The position numbers were made by a program, and so were the translations under genes. A DNA stretch of 13,491 nt, taken from an uncultured Clostridia bacterium (GTDB lineage: Bacteria > Bacillota > Clostridia > Christensenellales > CAG-917). Below are positions 1 to 8,348 of the stretch, piece by piece (position 1 is the first letter of the stretch; each line of letters opens with the position of its first letter). The DNA is taken from assembly GCA_946056785.1 (NCBI GenBank), contig CAMGKS010000018.1:1-13491 (forward strand). Direction: 5' to 3'. The notes below the pieces were generated by a model that saw only the letters and a list, made by a program, of their open reading frames with translations, ran no database searches and had not been told where the DNA came from.

Positions 1-276
1 AATTTTTCCGAAAACAGGAAGAAGGAACAAACTGAGCAAGTTGTCAAGTCCCATTATAAGACCACGCATAGTGTTTGATAAGCCGAATGCATTTTCCAAA
101 AGAAGCGGAACGACGAAGTCGTACATCGTCCAGAAAATCATAATGATAGCAAAAGCAAATCCGACTTTGATTGTTTGCGGATAATTAAGCTTTAACTTCT
201 TTTCCGGTTCGACGGCCGCTTCGGCGGTTACGCCATCTGAAACAGAATCGGCAGTTGTCTTTTCTTTTTCGTCCAT
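1..276 (-). CDS. Major facilitator superfamily transporter, N-terminal part (cut by window edge)
   Basis: This is the first 92 codons of a membrane transporter; the rest lies beyond position 1. About 33 hydrophilic, acidic and lysine-rich residues come first (MDEKEKTTADS...), so there is no signal peptide. A long hydrophobic segment follows at about residues 36-61 (VGFAFAIIMIFWTMYDFVVP) and a second begins around residue 72, with a short loop NTMRG between them. The W-x-x-Y...VP pattern in helix 1 and LDNLLSLFLLPVFG in helix 2 resemble the SLC45/GPH-like sugar transporters of the major facilitator superfamily; this is recognition by eye, not a search. The ATG at 276 has a strong AAGGAG ribosome site 7 bases upstream. 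The gene follows the amylase gene by 58 bases and has its own promoter there. A role in glucoside or maltooligosaccharide transport is inferred from context only. Confidence 0.8.
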   Translation of the reverse strand, partial: MDEKEKTTADSVSDGVTAEAAVEPEKKLKLNYPQTIKVGFAFAIIMIFWTMYDFVVPLLLENAFGLSNTMRGLIMGLDNLLSLFLLPVFGKI

Positions 277-300
277 AATTTTCTCCTTATCATTTAATCT

Positions 301-329
301 ATTATACAATAACTTATCGGGAATGTAAA
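301..329 (-). promoter_or_regulatory. Sigma-A-type promoter for the MFS transporter gene
   Basis: Read on the minus strand, a -35 box TTTACA (324-329, five of six consensus bases) and a perfect -10 box TATAAT (301-306) are separated by exactly 17 bases. Transcription would start near 294, giving a leader of about 18 bases that contains the AAGGAG site. The promoter fits inside the 58-base gap after the amylase stop codon, so the transporter can be expressed separately from the glycogen operon, although read-through is also possible because no terminator is visible in the gap. Confidence 0.7.
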
Positions 330-334
330 TACTT

Positions 335-2143
335 TTATTTTTCCGCTTTTTTCAGAACCGCAAAACCGTATGGGGCGATTTTTATTTCGTTTAAGCAAAC
401 TTTTCCCGACCACATTTCGATGCATCGTTCGTCGAAAGTCTTTGTTACTGCAACAGGCGAATTGTTTACGTATACGTCAAGCCGTTTCGCTCCGTTTATT
501 CTCGTAAAATGCACCAAGGTGTCGTCGTCGTCGAAATACGTTTCTCCCAACACTTCGTCTTTAAGCATTGTTCGTATTTCGCCTATTTTTTTATAAAAAT
601 CAAGCAATTCCTTATCTTCGAATCCCCACGGATACGTCCTTCTGTTTATCGGGTCCTCATAACCTGAAAGTCCTGCTTCGTCGCCGTAATAAATGCAAGG
701 ATTACCGGGCAGAAAATATAAAAGTGCCAAAGCAATTTTTAAACGCCTTTTTGCTCTGTCAAGGTACTCGCCTGAAAGAATAACGCTCGCTCTGCCCTTT
801 TTGTCAAGTCCGTCGATAGGATATTCGGCAAGCGTGTTTATCACTCTCACAGTGTCGTGGCTACCCAACATATTTAGTAATACGTCAAGAGATTGCTTCG
901 GATAATTTTGCATAATCGACGATAATCTGCCTTTAAGTTTTTTCACGTTGCCGTCGATAGCATAAGACAGTATCGCTTCTTTAAAAGGATAATTCATCAC
1001 GCCGTCAAGCTGGCGTCCCATAAAATACGGTCGCCATTGATCGTATGCGACTTTTGTAGAAGCGTCTTCCCATACTTCGCCGATAAGCAGACAATCGCTA
1101 TCCGTTGTTTTGACGCATTCGGAAAGGAGATAAACGAAATCTATCGGCAACTCGTCTACAACGTCAAGTCTCCAACCTTTTACGCCGAGTTTCATCCACT
1201 TCTTTAAAACGCCGTTTTCGCCGAAAATCATTTGACGGTAATCGGGGTTAGACTTGTTTACGGTAGGCACAACCGTACTTCCCCACCAGCAATGATATTC
1301 GTCGGGGAATTTATAGAAATAATACCAATCGTAATAGGGAGAATCTACGCTTTGATAGGCCCCTATGCTGTCATAGCGACCTTTTTTGTTGAAATAAACG
1401 CTGTCGCTTCCGGTATGGTTAAAAACGCCGTCAAGCATAACGTGCATTCCTTTTTGTTTTGCCTTTTCAATTAATTGTTTAAATTCTTCTTCCGTGCCGA
1501 AAAGCGGATCAATTTTAAAATAATCTCCTGTATCGTAGCGGTGATTTGAAAAGGACTCGAAAATCGGAGAAAGATAAATTATAGTAACGCCGAGAGATTT
1601 TAAATAATCGAGTTTAGAAATAATGCCTTTGATATTTCCGCCGAAATAATCGTTCGCATAATACGCCTCTCCGTTGTTTGCGACAGTCGGCAATTCATAC
1701 CAATCGGCATGCAAGAAACCGTCTTTATCAAAAACGTTGTCGCCGACTTTACAAAAACGGTCGGCAAAAATATGATATATGATACCTCCCTTAGCCCATT
1801 CGGGAGTTTTATAATCGATTTCGCTTACGGTGAGTTGCCATTCGGGAAGCCATTCGCCGCAAACGGCGTTTCCGTCTTCTCCCTGTCCGAAATAGCAAAT
1901 ACCGAGCGTGGCGTCCGCTTCAAAGCGGTAATGATATATACCCGCTTTTTCGACTTTAAAAGTCAGCGTCCATAAGTCGTCACGCTTTTTAGACATTTCA
2001 TAAGTGAAAGTTTCGCTTTCGCTACGCAAAATAAAACGAACCCTCTTGGCCCCGAAAACAGAGTCAAGAGGAAATTCGATATAATTTTCTTTTCCGACGG
2101 CAGTAGCGCCGTACGGTTTTTTATTGATTAAAGGATTATACAT
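335..2143 (-). CDS. GH13 alpha-amylase family enzyme, neopullulanase/cyclomaltodextrinase-like, cytoplasmic
   Basis: A 602-residue glycoside hydrolase that probably cleaves alpha-1,4 (possibly also alpha-1,6) bonds in maltooligosaccharides and branched dextrins from glycogen. Residues 1-110 look like the N-terminal beta-sandwich found in neopullulanase-type enzymes; the (beta/alpha)8 barrel spans about 118-500 and a C-terminal beta domain follows. The four GH13 signature regions are intact: DGVFNH (238-243), GWRLDVVDE (323-331, nucleophile D327), GEVW (355-358, acid/base E356) and GSHD (427-430, stabilising D430). The family's fifth region appears as VPTVN (292-296), related to the MPKLN of neopullulanases. 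No signal peptide is present, so it should act in the cytoplasm with GlgP. Its ATG shares one base with the glgP stop codon (TAATG), suggesting coupled translation. It occupies the place of a debranching enzyme, but true isoamylase (glgX) features are not seen. Exact bond specificity is not predictable here. Confidence 0.9.
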   Translation of the reverse strand: MYNPLINKKPYGATAVGKENYIEFPLDSVFGAKRVRFILRSESETFTYEMSKKRDDLWTLTFKVEKAGIYHYRFEADATLGICYFGQGEDGNAVCGEWLPEWQLTVSEIDYKTPEWAKGGIIYHIFADRFCKVGDNVFDKDGFLHADWYELPTVANNGEAYYANDYFGGNIKGIISKLDYLKSLGVTIIYLSPIFESFSNHRYDTGDYFKIDPLFGTEEEFKQLIEKAKQKGMHVMLDGVFNHTGSDSVYFNKKGRYDSIGAYQSVDSPYYDWYYFYKFPDEYHCWWGSTVVPTVNKSNPDYRQMIFGENGVLKKWMKLGVKGWRLDVVDELPIDFVYLLSECVKTTDSDCLLIGEVWEDASTKVAYDQWRPYFMGRQLDGVMNYPFKEAILSYAIDGNVKKLKGRLSSIMQNYPKQSLDVLLNMLGSHDTVRVINTLAEYPIDGLDKKGRASVILSGEYLDRAKRRLKIALALLYFLPGNPCIYYGDEAGLSGYEDPINRRTYPWGFEDKELLDFYKKIGEIRTMLKDEVLGETYFDDDDTLVHFTRINGAKRLDVYVNNSPVAVTKTFDERCIEMWSGKVCLNEIKIAPYGFAVLKKAEK

Positions 2144-4560
2144 TATACGATAGGTTTAATTTGCCAGATTCTGTCTGCGTATTCCTTAACTGCTCTGTCG
2201 CCCGCAAAGAAACCTGCTTTCGCAATATTGACGAGGCTCATTCTGCCCCATCTTTCGGTATCACGATATGCGACGTCTATTTTTGCCTGAGCTTCCTTAT
2301 AGCTTTCAAAGTCTGCAAGGCACATATAATGATCTCCGCCCGTTATGAGCGAATCGGCAATTTCGCTGAAATTGACTTCGGCTATGCCCGCTCTGAGACT
2401 ATCAACCACTCTCTTTATCGATTGATTGTTCTGATAATACCAGCTAGGATTATATCCGTTGCGATAAAGCTCTTGAACCTGTTCCGTCAAAAGTCCGAAA
2501 AGGAAGATGTTTTCATCGCCGACGGCTTCGTGAATTTCAACGTTTGCTCCGTCAAGCGTTCCAATCGTTACGGCGCCGTTTATCATAAACTTCATATTGC
2601 CCGTACCCGACGCTTCTTTACCCGCAAGAGAAATCTGCTCTGAAACTTCGGAAGCAGGCATAATTATTTCCGCAAGAGAAACGCTGTAGTTTTCAAGGAA
2701 AACAACCTTTATTTTTCCCTTAATATCCGGGTCGTTGTTGACCATTTTGCCTATCATGCAAATAAGTCTTATTATTTGCTTTGCCATATAATAAGCGCTT
2801 GCCGCTTTTGCCGCAAACACAAACGTTCTCGGCTTTATGTCAAGGTCAGGATTATCTTTCAATCTGAAATACAAATCAAGAATATGAAGCGCGTTCAAAA
2901 GTTGTCTCTTATACTCATGCAAACGTTTTACCTGAACGTCGAAAATAGAATCAGGGTCAACGCTTACGCCGTTGGCTTTTGCAATATAATTTGCAAGGCG
3001 AACCTTATTTTCTCTCTTGACGGCGGCAAATTTGTTAAGCACGTTTTTATCGCCTTTATATTTTAAAAGACCTTCAAGAGCTTCAGGATTTTTCAACCAC
3101 TTGTCTCCGATAAGTTCGCAAATAAGCTTTGCCATTTCCGGGTTAGCTTCCGAAATCCATCTGCGATGCGTAATGCCGTTCGTAACGTTCGTGAATTTTT
3201 CAGGGTGCATAAGATAATAGTCGTGGAAAACGTCGTTCTTTAAAATTTCGCTGTGGAGTTTAGAAACGCCGTTGACGGTATGCGAAGTTGCAAGGCAAAG
3301 ATTTGCCATTTTTACTTGCGTATTCGCCAAAATAGCATTCTTAGAAACTGCGTCCCAATTGTTCGGATAGAACTCCCAAAGTTCTTTACAGAAACGCTGA
3401 TTGATTTCGCTTATAATCTGGAAAATTCTCGGAAGCAAGTTTTCGAACAAACTTTGCGGCCACGTTTCGAGAGCTTCCGCCATAACGGTATGGTTTGTAT
3501 AGGAAATCGTGTCCGTAGTAATCTGCCATGCTTTTTCCCAACTGTAGCCGTATTCGTCGAGAAGTATTCTCATAAGTTCCGGAATGCATAACGTAGGATG
3601 CGTATCGTTGATATGTATTGCCGCGCATTCTCCGAGATTGTCAAGAGACGGATTAGTCTTTAAATGACGCTTTATTATACTCTGAATCGACGCCGAAACA
3701 AAGAAATATTGCTGTTTAAGTCTGAGCGACTTTCCTTCATAATGGTCGTCGGCAGGATAAAGAACTTTCGAAATAGATTCCGCCATTGCCTTTGCGGCAG
3801 TAGCTTTGACGTATTCGCCTCTGCTGAACATCGTCATATCGAAATCCATAGGGGCTTTTGCCGACCAAAGTCTTAATCTGTTGACGGCAGAAGTTTCATA
3901 ACCGGAAACGTTTAAATCGTAAGGAACGGCAAGAACGGTCATAGGTTCTTTGAGACGGACTTTAAGATTGCCGTTTTCCCAAGTCTGCTCAACCGTGCCG
4001 CCGAAATTGACTTCGTAGATATCCTGCATACGAGGATTAAGCCATACGCTACCCATTTTCAGCCAGTCGTCCGGTTGTTCAAGCTGCCAACCGTCAACTA
4101 TAATTTGCTTGAAAATGCCGTAATCGTACATAATCGAGAAACCGCTTGCCGCATATCCCAAAGAAGTAAGAGAGTCCATATATGCGGCGGCAAGTCTGCC
4201 GAGACCACCGTTTCCGAGTCCTGCGTCAGGTTCGAGTTCGTAAATCTCCTGCATATCGAAGCCAAGTTCTTTAACCGCAGATTCGACTTCGCTCATAATG
4301 CCCATATTGAAAATATGATTTTTAAGCGAGCGGCCGAGCAAAAATTCCATTGACATATAATACACTTGCTTAGCATTCTTTTCACGCACCGTCTTTTTGA
4401 AACTTGCTCTTGCTTGCGTCAATTTTTCTCTTACGACAATACATACAGACTGATATATCTGTTGCTTTGTCGCTTCGTCTTGCTTGACTCCGAAATAACG
4501 GGCAAGCGTTGAAACTATTTCTTTTTGAAATTCTTTACTTGTAGTTTTAAAAGTGTCCAT
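2143..4560 (-). CDS. glgP: Glycogen (alpha-glucan) phosphorylase
   Basis: An 805-residue GT35 enzyme that phosphorolyses terminal alpha-1,4 bonds of glycogen to give glucose-1-phosphate, using pyridoxal phosphate as cofactor. Length and sequence match full-size bacterial phosphorylases. Visible landmarks: YYMSMEFLLGRSL (67-79), the glycine-rich active-site stretch GLGNGGLGRLAA (114-125), HINDTHP (316-322), VTNGITHRRW (459-468), DVQVKRLHEYKRQ (541-553) and the cofactor motif EASGTGNMK (649-657), where K657 should form the Schiff base. The ATG at 4560 is preceded by AAAGGA about 8 bases upstream. It lies 40 bases after glgA, the widest gap between glycogen genes of the operon, and overlaps the amylase by one base. 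The short N-terminal region gives no sign of the phosphorylation switch used by animal enzymes. Confidence 0.97.
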   Translation of the reverse strand: MDTFKTTSKEFQKEIVSTLARYFGVKQDEATKQQIYQSVCIVVREKLTQARASFKKTVREKNAKQVYYMSMEFLLGRSLKNHIFNMGIMSEVESAVKELGFDMQEIYELEPDAGLGNGGLGRLAAAYMDSLTSLGYAASGFSIMYDYGIFKQIIVDGWQLEQPDDWLKMGSVWLNPRMQDIYEVNFGGTVEQTWENGNLKVRLKEPMTVLAVPYDLNVSGYETSAVNRLRLWSAKAPMDFDMTMFSRGEYVKATAAKAMAESISKVLYPADDHYEGKSLRLKQQYFFVSASIQSIIKRHLKTNPSLDNLGECAAIHINDTHPTLCIPELMRILLDEYGYSWEKAWQITTDTISYTNHTVMAEALETWPQSLFENLLPRIFQIISEINQRFCKELWEFYPNNWDAVSKNAILANTQVKMANLCLATSHTVNGVSKLHSEILKNDVFHDYYLMHPEKFTNVTNGITHRRWISEANPEMAKLICELIGDKWLKNPEALEGLLKYKGDKNVLNKFAAVKRENKVRLANYIAKANGVSVDPDSIFDVQVKRLHEYKRQLLNALHILDLYFRLKDNPDLDIKPRTFVFAAKAASAYYMAKQIIRLICMIGKMVNNDPDIKGKIKVVFLENYSVSLAEIIMPASEVSEQISLAGKEASGTGNMKFMINGAVTIGTLDGANVEIHEAVGDENIFLFGLLTEQVQELYRNGYNPSWYYQNNQSIKRVVDSLRAGIAEVNFSEIADSLITGGDHYMCLADFESYKEAQAKIDVAYRDTERWGRMSLVNIAKAGFFAGDRAVKEYADRIWQIKPIV

Positions 4561-4600
4561 ACTGTTTTCCTTTATGTTAAAGTATAAATGCTGTTAAAAT

Positions 4601-6022
4601 TTAAATCTCTTTGAAGATTTCGATATATCTCTTTGCAGAGTTAAGCCAACCGAAATCGGCACTCATAGCGTTTGAAACAACGGCATTCCACTTTTTCTTA
4701 TCACGGAAAGTGCCGAAGGCTCTCCATACGGCGTCGAGCATATCATACGAATTATACGTTTTAAACGTAAAACCTCTACCAATACCGGTTTCCGCATCAT
4801 AAGGTATAACCGTATCTTTTAAACCGCCCGTTTCCCTTACTATAGGGATGGAGCCGTAACGCATGGCTATCATTTGCGATAAGCCGCACGGTTCGAATTT
4901 GGACGGCATCAAAAACATATCGCTGCCCGCATAAATTTTAGAAGCTATATCCTGTGAAAATTTTATTATCGTTCTTACTTTTGTAGGATACCTTCTTTCA
5001 AGGTCGCGTAACATTTCTTCATATTTCCAATCGCCCGTACCCAAAACGACAAATTGAAGATTTGCGGCAAGAATTTCCTCAATAACCGCAGCCACCAAAT
5101 CCATACCTTTTTGTTCGGTCAGTCTGGTTACCATACCGATAATAGGCTTATCCGGTGAGTAAGGCAAATCGAGCATTTCGCACAATCCTTTTTTATTTTC
5201 CGCTTTGTCTTCTATTGTGTCGAAGCTGTAATTTTTAAACAACGCCTTATCCGTCATAGGATCGTAAAGTTTAGTATCTATTCCGTTTAAAACGCCTCTC
5301 AGTTTAAAACGTCTGCTTGAAAGGATAGGGTCAAGACCGAAAGAATAGAACGGATGCATAAGTTCTTGCGCATACGTTTCGCTGACGGTCGTAACTCTTG
5401 CTGCCGATTCAATTCCGCCCTTCATGAAGTTTGCGCAATCGCTGTCTTCGACAAGCGAACCCGCTCCGAACGGCAACCCGAGAATATCGTCGATAAGGCA
5501 TTTGTTGTATTTTCCCTGAAATTCGATGTTATGAATCGTAAACACCGTTTTAATCATTTGATACTCTTTTGAGTAGCGGTAAAAACAATCGAGAAATACG
5601 GGGACGAGAGCCGTCTGCCAATCGTTTGCGTGAATAATATCCGGCACAAAATCCATAATCGGCATCGACTCTAATATGGCTTTCGAAAAGAAAGCGAAAC
5701 GTTCGCCGTCGTCGAAATGTCCGTAAAGTCCGTTACGTTTGAAATAATACTCATTATCGATAAAATAATAGGTTATGCCTTCATAAACGGCTTTGAAAAC
5801 TCCGCAATATTGACGACGCCAACTGAGGTCGACAAACGTAGAGCCTTCGTAAGACATCAAATTCTGAAATTGAGCAGGTATTTCCAGTTTATAATAAGGA
5901 ATAACAACTCTTACGTCGTGTCCTAACGCTTTAAACGCCTTAGGAAGCGCGGCAGCAACGTCGCCCAATCCACCGGTTCTGATGAAAGGTCCTGCTTCTG
6001 AGGCAGCAAATAAAATTTTCAT
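4601..6022 (-). CDS. glgA: Glycogen synthase (ADP-glucose dependent)
   Basis: A 473-residue GT5 glycosyltransferase with two Rossmann-like domains that adds glucose from ADP-glucose to the non-reducing end of the growing alpha-1,4-glucan. The N-terminal ADP-glucose loop reads RTGGLGD (15-21). This has arginine where E. coli and many relatives have lysine (K15), but keeps D21. HANDWQT (131-137), HNIEFQG (164-170), R300, K305 in LTEQKG, and the C-terminal motif EPCGLSQ (377-383, E377) correspond to catalytic or binding residues known from E. coli GlgA; R300, K305 and E377 even share its numbering. The C-terminal TGGL (398-401) of the nucleotide-binding domain is present. The ATG at 6022 has a strong AAAGGAGAGG site that overlaps the glgD stop codon, with only 10 bases between the two genes. 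Confidence 0.97.
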   Translation of the reverse strand: MKILFAASEAGPFIRTGGLGDVAAALPKAFKALGHDVRVVIPYYKLEIPAQFQNLMSYEGSTFVDLSWRRQYCGVFKAVYEGITYYFIDNEYYFKRNGLYGHFDDGERFAFFSKAILESMPIMDFVPDIIHANDWQTALVPVFLDCFYRYSKEYQMIKTVFTIHNIEFQGKYNKCLIDDILGLPFGAGSLVEDSDCANFMKGGIESAARVTTVSETYAQELMHPFYSFGLDPILSSRRFKLRGVLNGIDTKLYDPMTDKALFKNYSFDTIEDKAENKKGLCEMLDLPYSPDKPIIGMVTRLTEQKGMDLVAAVIEEILAANLQFVVLGTGDWKYEEMLRDLERRYPTKVRTIIKFSQDIASKIYAGSDMFLMPSKFEPCGLSQMIAMRYGSIPIVRETGGLKDTVIPYDAETGIGRGFTFKTYNSYDMLDAVWRAFGTFRDKKKWNAVVSNAMSADFGWLNSAKRYIEIFKEI

Positions 6023-6032
6023 ATCCTCTCCT

Positions 6033-7148
6033 TTAAACTACCTTACCTTTTACGATTACGATAGGATAGCTCTCAAATCCGGACAATTCTCTGCCCGATT
6101 GTACTATTACGTTTTTATCCGAAATAACGTAATTAATTTTAGCGTTCTCCATAATTATTCCGTTTTCCATAATTATGGAATTTTTAACAACGGCACCTTT
6201 TTGAACTTTAACGCTTCTGAAAAGAATCGAATTCTCAACCGTTCCGTCTATTTCGCAACCGTCCGCTATCATGCTGTTCTTGACAACGGCGCCTTCCATA
6301 TATTTTGTCGGCTTACTGTCTTTAACTTTCGTCAGAATGGTTGAATTGCTGTAAAAAAGTTCGTTTCTTATATTAGGGTCGAGCAATTCCATGCTGTGCT
6401 TGAAATAAACGGGGATTCTGTCTATAACGGCTACGTAACTCTTTACTTCATAACTCATAATATAAAGGTTATCGAGTTCTTTTTGAATTATTTCCTTTTC
6501 GAAATCGTATGCCCCGTGTGCGTATGCGTTATCGATAAGCGACAAAAGCAAATCTTTTTTTATGTAGTAAATATTGAGGTCGGCAAGTTGTTCTTCCGGG
6601 TCGGACGCGATAGGATAACGCAAATCGGTGATCCTGTCGTTTTTATCGACGCTGACTACGTACTTTCTCGGATTGATTTCTTCCGTTCTGTGCGTAAGCA
6701 CCGTTATGTCGGCCCCTTTTTCGAGATGGAATGCCTCTACGTCGTCAAAATCGATGTTAAACGCTATATTGCTGTTCGATATAACAACGTATTCTTCCTT
6801 GCTGTTTACAAGGAAATTACGAAGCGAATATAAAGCTTCGATAGCTCCTTTATAAATATCGTGAGAAGAATTGAGAACGAACGGCGGGAAAACTACGATA
6901 CCGCTGTTTTTTCTGTTAAGGTTCCAGTCACGACCCATACGTATATGGTCCATCAAGGAATTGTAATTGTTCTTAGCAACGATTCCGATAGTCGTGATAT
7001 TTGCGTTAACGAAATTCGACAAAACGAAGTCTATAAGACGGTATCTTCCCGCAAACGGCAATGACGCCGTCGTACGGTGAAGCGTAAGGTCGTTTAAATG
7101 ACTTTCATTGTCAGATGCAAAAATTACGCCGAGTGTATTGTTATTCAT
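6033..7148 (-). CDS. glgD: GlgD, probable regulatory (non-catalytic) subunit of glucose-1-phosphate adenylyltransferase
   Basis: A 371-residue paralogue of GlgC that in Firmicutes is known to form a mixed enzyme with GlgC and raise its activity. The nucleotidyltransferase fold is recognisable (TASLPFAGRYRLIDFVLSN, 27-45), and a left-handed beta-helix of hexapeptide repeats fills about 283-353. The catalytic machinery is gone. The GGxGTRL phosphate loop is replaced by ASDNESHL (11-18), and the SGDH block with GlgC's catalytic aspartate reads SNSN (124-127). It should therefore not catalyse the reaction alone. An in-frame ATG at 7298 exists, but translation should start at 7148: the family N-terminus (MNNNTLGVIF) begins there and a perfect AGGAGG lies 6 bases upstream. 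The start is 2 bases beyond the glgC stop. Confidence 0.94.
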   Translation of the reverse strand: MNNNTLGVIFASDNESHLNDLTLHRTTASLPFAGRYRLIDFVLSNFVNANITTIGIVAKNNYNSLMDHIRMGRDWNLNRKNSGIVVFPPFVLNSSHDIYKGAIEALYSLRNFLVNSKEEYVVISNSNIAFNIDFDDVEAFHLEKGADITVLTHRTEEINPRKYVVSVDKNDRITDLRYPIASDPEEQLADLNIYYIKKDLLLSLIDNAYAHGAYDFEKEIIQKELDNLYIMSYEVKSYVAVIDRIPVYFKHSMELLDPNIRNELFYSNSTILTKVKDSKPTKYMEGAVVKNSMIADGCEIDGTVENSILFRSVKVQKGAVVKNSIIMENGIIMENAKINYVISDKNVIVQSGRELSGFESYPIVIVKGKVV

Positions 7149-7150
7149 AA

Positions 7151-8347
7151 TCAGCCTCCTATCATTTTGTCCGCAGGAACGACTTCTCCCGCTTTGACCT
7201 TGTAGTTCGGAGCAATGACGCTGATTTTCCATTCGCCTGCTTTTGACGGCGGTTGTGTTTCTCCGACCTTTGCGTTTTTGCCTACTACGGCATTCCAACC
7301 TACAATAGAGTATCTTACGTCTGCCCCTTCTTCTATGACGGCATTAGGCATTATTATAGCACCTTCAACGTATGCCCCTTTGCCAATAGTCACCGAACCG
7401 AACAATACCGAATTTTTTACCGTGCCGTAAATCATAGCGCCTTCGGTTGCAAGCGATTCGGTAATTGTCGCGCTGTCAGAAACGTAGTGAGGCGGTTCCG
7501 CCGTATTTCTGCAATAAATCTTCCACTTGTCATCGCCGAGGTTAAGACCGCTGTTGCCGTGCAGAATATCCATATTCGCTTCCCAGAGCGAAGATATAGT
7601 ACCTACGTCCTTCCAATATCCGTCGAACTGATAAGCAATCATCTTTTGATTGTCCGAAAGCATTTTCGGAATTATATTTTTTCCGAAATCGTTTTCCGAC
7701 GTCTTGTCGGCTTCGTCTTCTATAAGATACTTTCTGAGTTTTTCCCAAGTGAAGATATAAATACCCATAGAAGCCTTAGTGCTTTTAGGCTGTTTAGGTT
7801 TTTCTTCGAATTCGTAAATCTCGCCTTTTTCGTTAAGATTCATTATGCCGAATCTCGAAGCCTCTTCGATAGGTACGTCAAGAACTGCGATAGTACAGTC
7901 GGCGTGTTGCTTCTTGTGGAGTTTAAGCATATCCGCATAATCCATTTTATAAATATGGTCTCCGCTTAAAAGCACAACGTATTCAGGGTCGTAACGATCG
8001 ATGAAATCGATGTTCTGATAAATTGCATTTGCCGTTCCCTTATACCACTCGCCGGACTTCGCTCTCATGAACGGAGGAAGAACGTATATGCCGCCGTTCA
8101 GTCTGTCAAGGTCCCACGGTTGTCCGTTGCCTATGTATTGATGCAATTCAAACGGTCGATATTGCGTAAGCACGCCTATGGTATCTATCCCTGAATTAAC
8201 GCAATTTGAAAGCGGAAAATCGATGATGCGGTATTTCGCCCCAAAAGGTACTGCCGGTTTTGCAACGTCATTTGTTAATACTCCGAGTCTTGTGCCTTGA
8301 CCGCCGGCAAGCAGCATAGCGACACATTCCTTTTTCATTCGGTTCAT
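7151..8347 (-). CDS. glgC: Glucose-1-phosphate adenylyltransferase (ADP-glucose pyrophosphorylase), catalytic subunit
   Basis: A 398-residue enzyme making ADP-glucose and pyrophosphate from ATP and glucose-1-phosphate, the committed and usually regulated step of bacterial glycogen synthesis. Key parts: phosphate loop LAGGQGTRL (13-21) and KPAVPFGAKYRIIDFPLSN (30-48); SGDHIYKMD (128-136) with catalytic D130; FEEKP (180-184), the sugar-phosphate loop; YWKDVGT (244-250); and a C-terminal beta-helix from about 290 (VKNSVLFGSVTIGKGAYVEG). All catalytic motifs are intact, in contrast to GlgD next door. The start at 8347 is preferred over the in-frame ATG at 8368, which lies inside glgB, because AAGGAGGAG sits about 8 bases before 8347. 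A downstream ATG at 8338 is less well placed. The gene begins one base after the glgB stop codon. Confidence 0.97.
   Translation of the reverse strand: MNRMKKECVAMLLAGGQGTRLGVLTNDVAKPAVPFGAKYRIIDFPLSNCVNSGIDTIGVLTQYRPFELHQYIGNGQPWDLDRLNGGIYVLPPFMRAKSGEWYKGTANAIYQNIDFIDRYDPEYVVLLSGDHIYKMDYADMLKLHKKQHADCTIAVLDVPIEEASRFGIMNLNEKGEIYEFEEKPKQPKSTKASMGIYIFTWEKLRKYLIEDEADKTSENDFGKNIIPKMLSDNQKMIAYQFDGYWKDVGTISSLWEANMDILHGNSGLNLGDDKWKIYCRNTAEPPHYVSDSATITESLATEGAMIYGTVKNSVLFGSVTIGKGAYVEGAIIMPNAVIEEGADVRYSIVGWNAVVGKNAKVGETQPPSKAGEWKISVIAPNYKVKAGEVVPADKMIGG
7155..7160 (-). promoter_or_regulatory. Shine-Dalgarno of glgD inside the glgC 3' end
   Basis: On the minus strand a perfect AGGAGG ends 6 bases before the glgD ATG at 7148. 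The same bases encode the last Ile-Gly-Gly residues of GlgC. It decides the glgD start at 7148 rather than the upstream in-frame ATG at 7298. Confidence 0.88.
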
Positions 8348-8348
8348 A

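Noticed and set aside
4561..4600. Promoter in the glgA-glgP gap
   Set aside because: A TATACT resembles a -10 box, but no acceptable -35 box lies 16-18 bases upstream, so an internal promoter is not supported.
6165..6180. Sixteen-base palindrome TTCCATAATTATGGAA as an operator
   Set aside because: It is inside glgD and is explained by two nearby Ile-Ile-Met-Glu-Asn hexapeptide units of the beta-helix.
7149..7298. Fifty-residue N-terminal extension of GlgD
   Set aside because: It overlaps the 3' end of glgC, has no family similarity, and lacks a ribosome site, whereas the ATG at 7148 has a perfect AGGAGG.
7253..7969. 238-codon open frame on the plus strand
   Set aside because: It lies fully antisense to glgC, which has intact family motifs. 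The translation is rich in Phe, Arg and Ile with no recognisable domain, as expected for a shadow frame. The same reasoning removes the 214-codon plus-strand frame at 11914-12558 opposite the sipL-like gene and the 189-codon frame at 9561-10130 opposite glgB.
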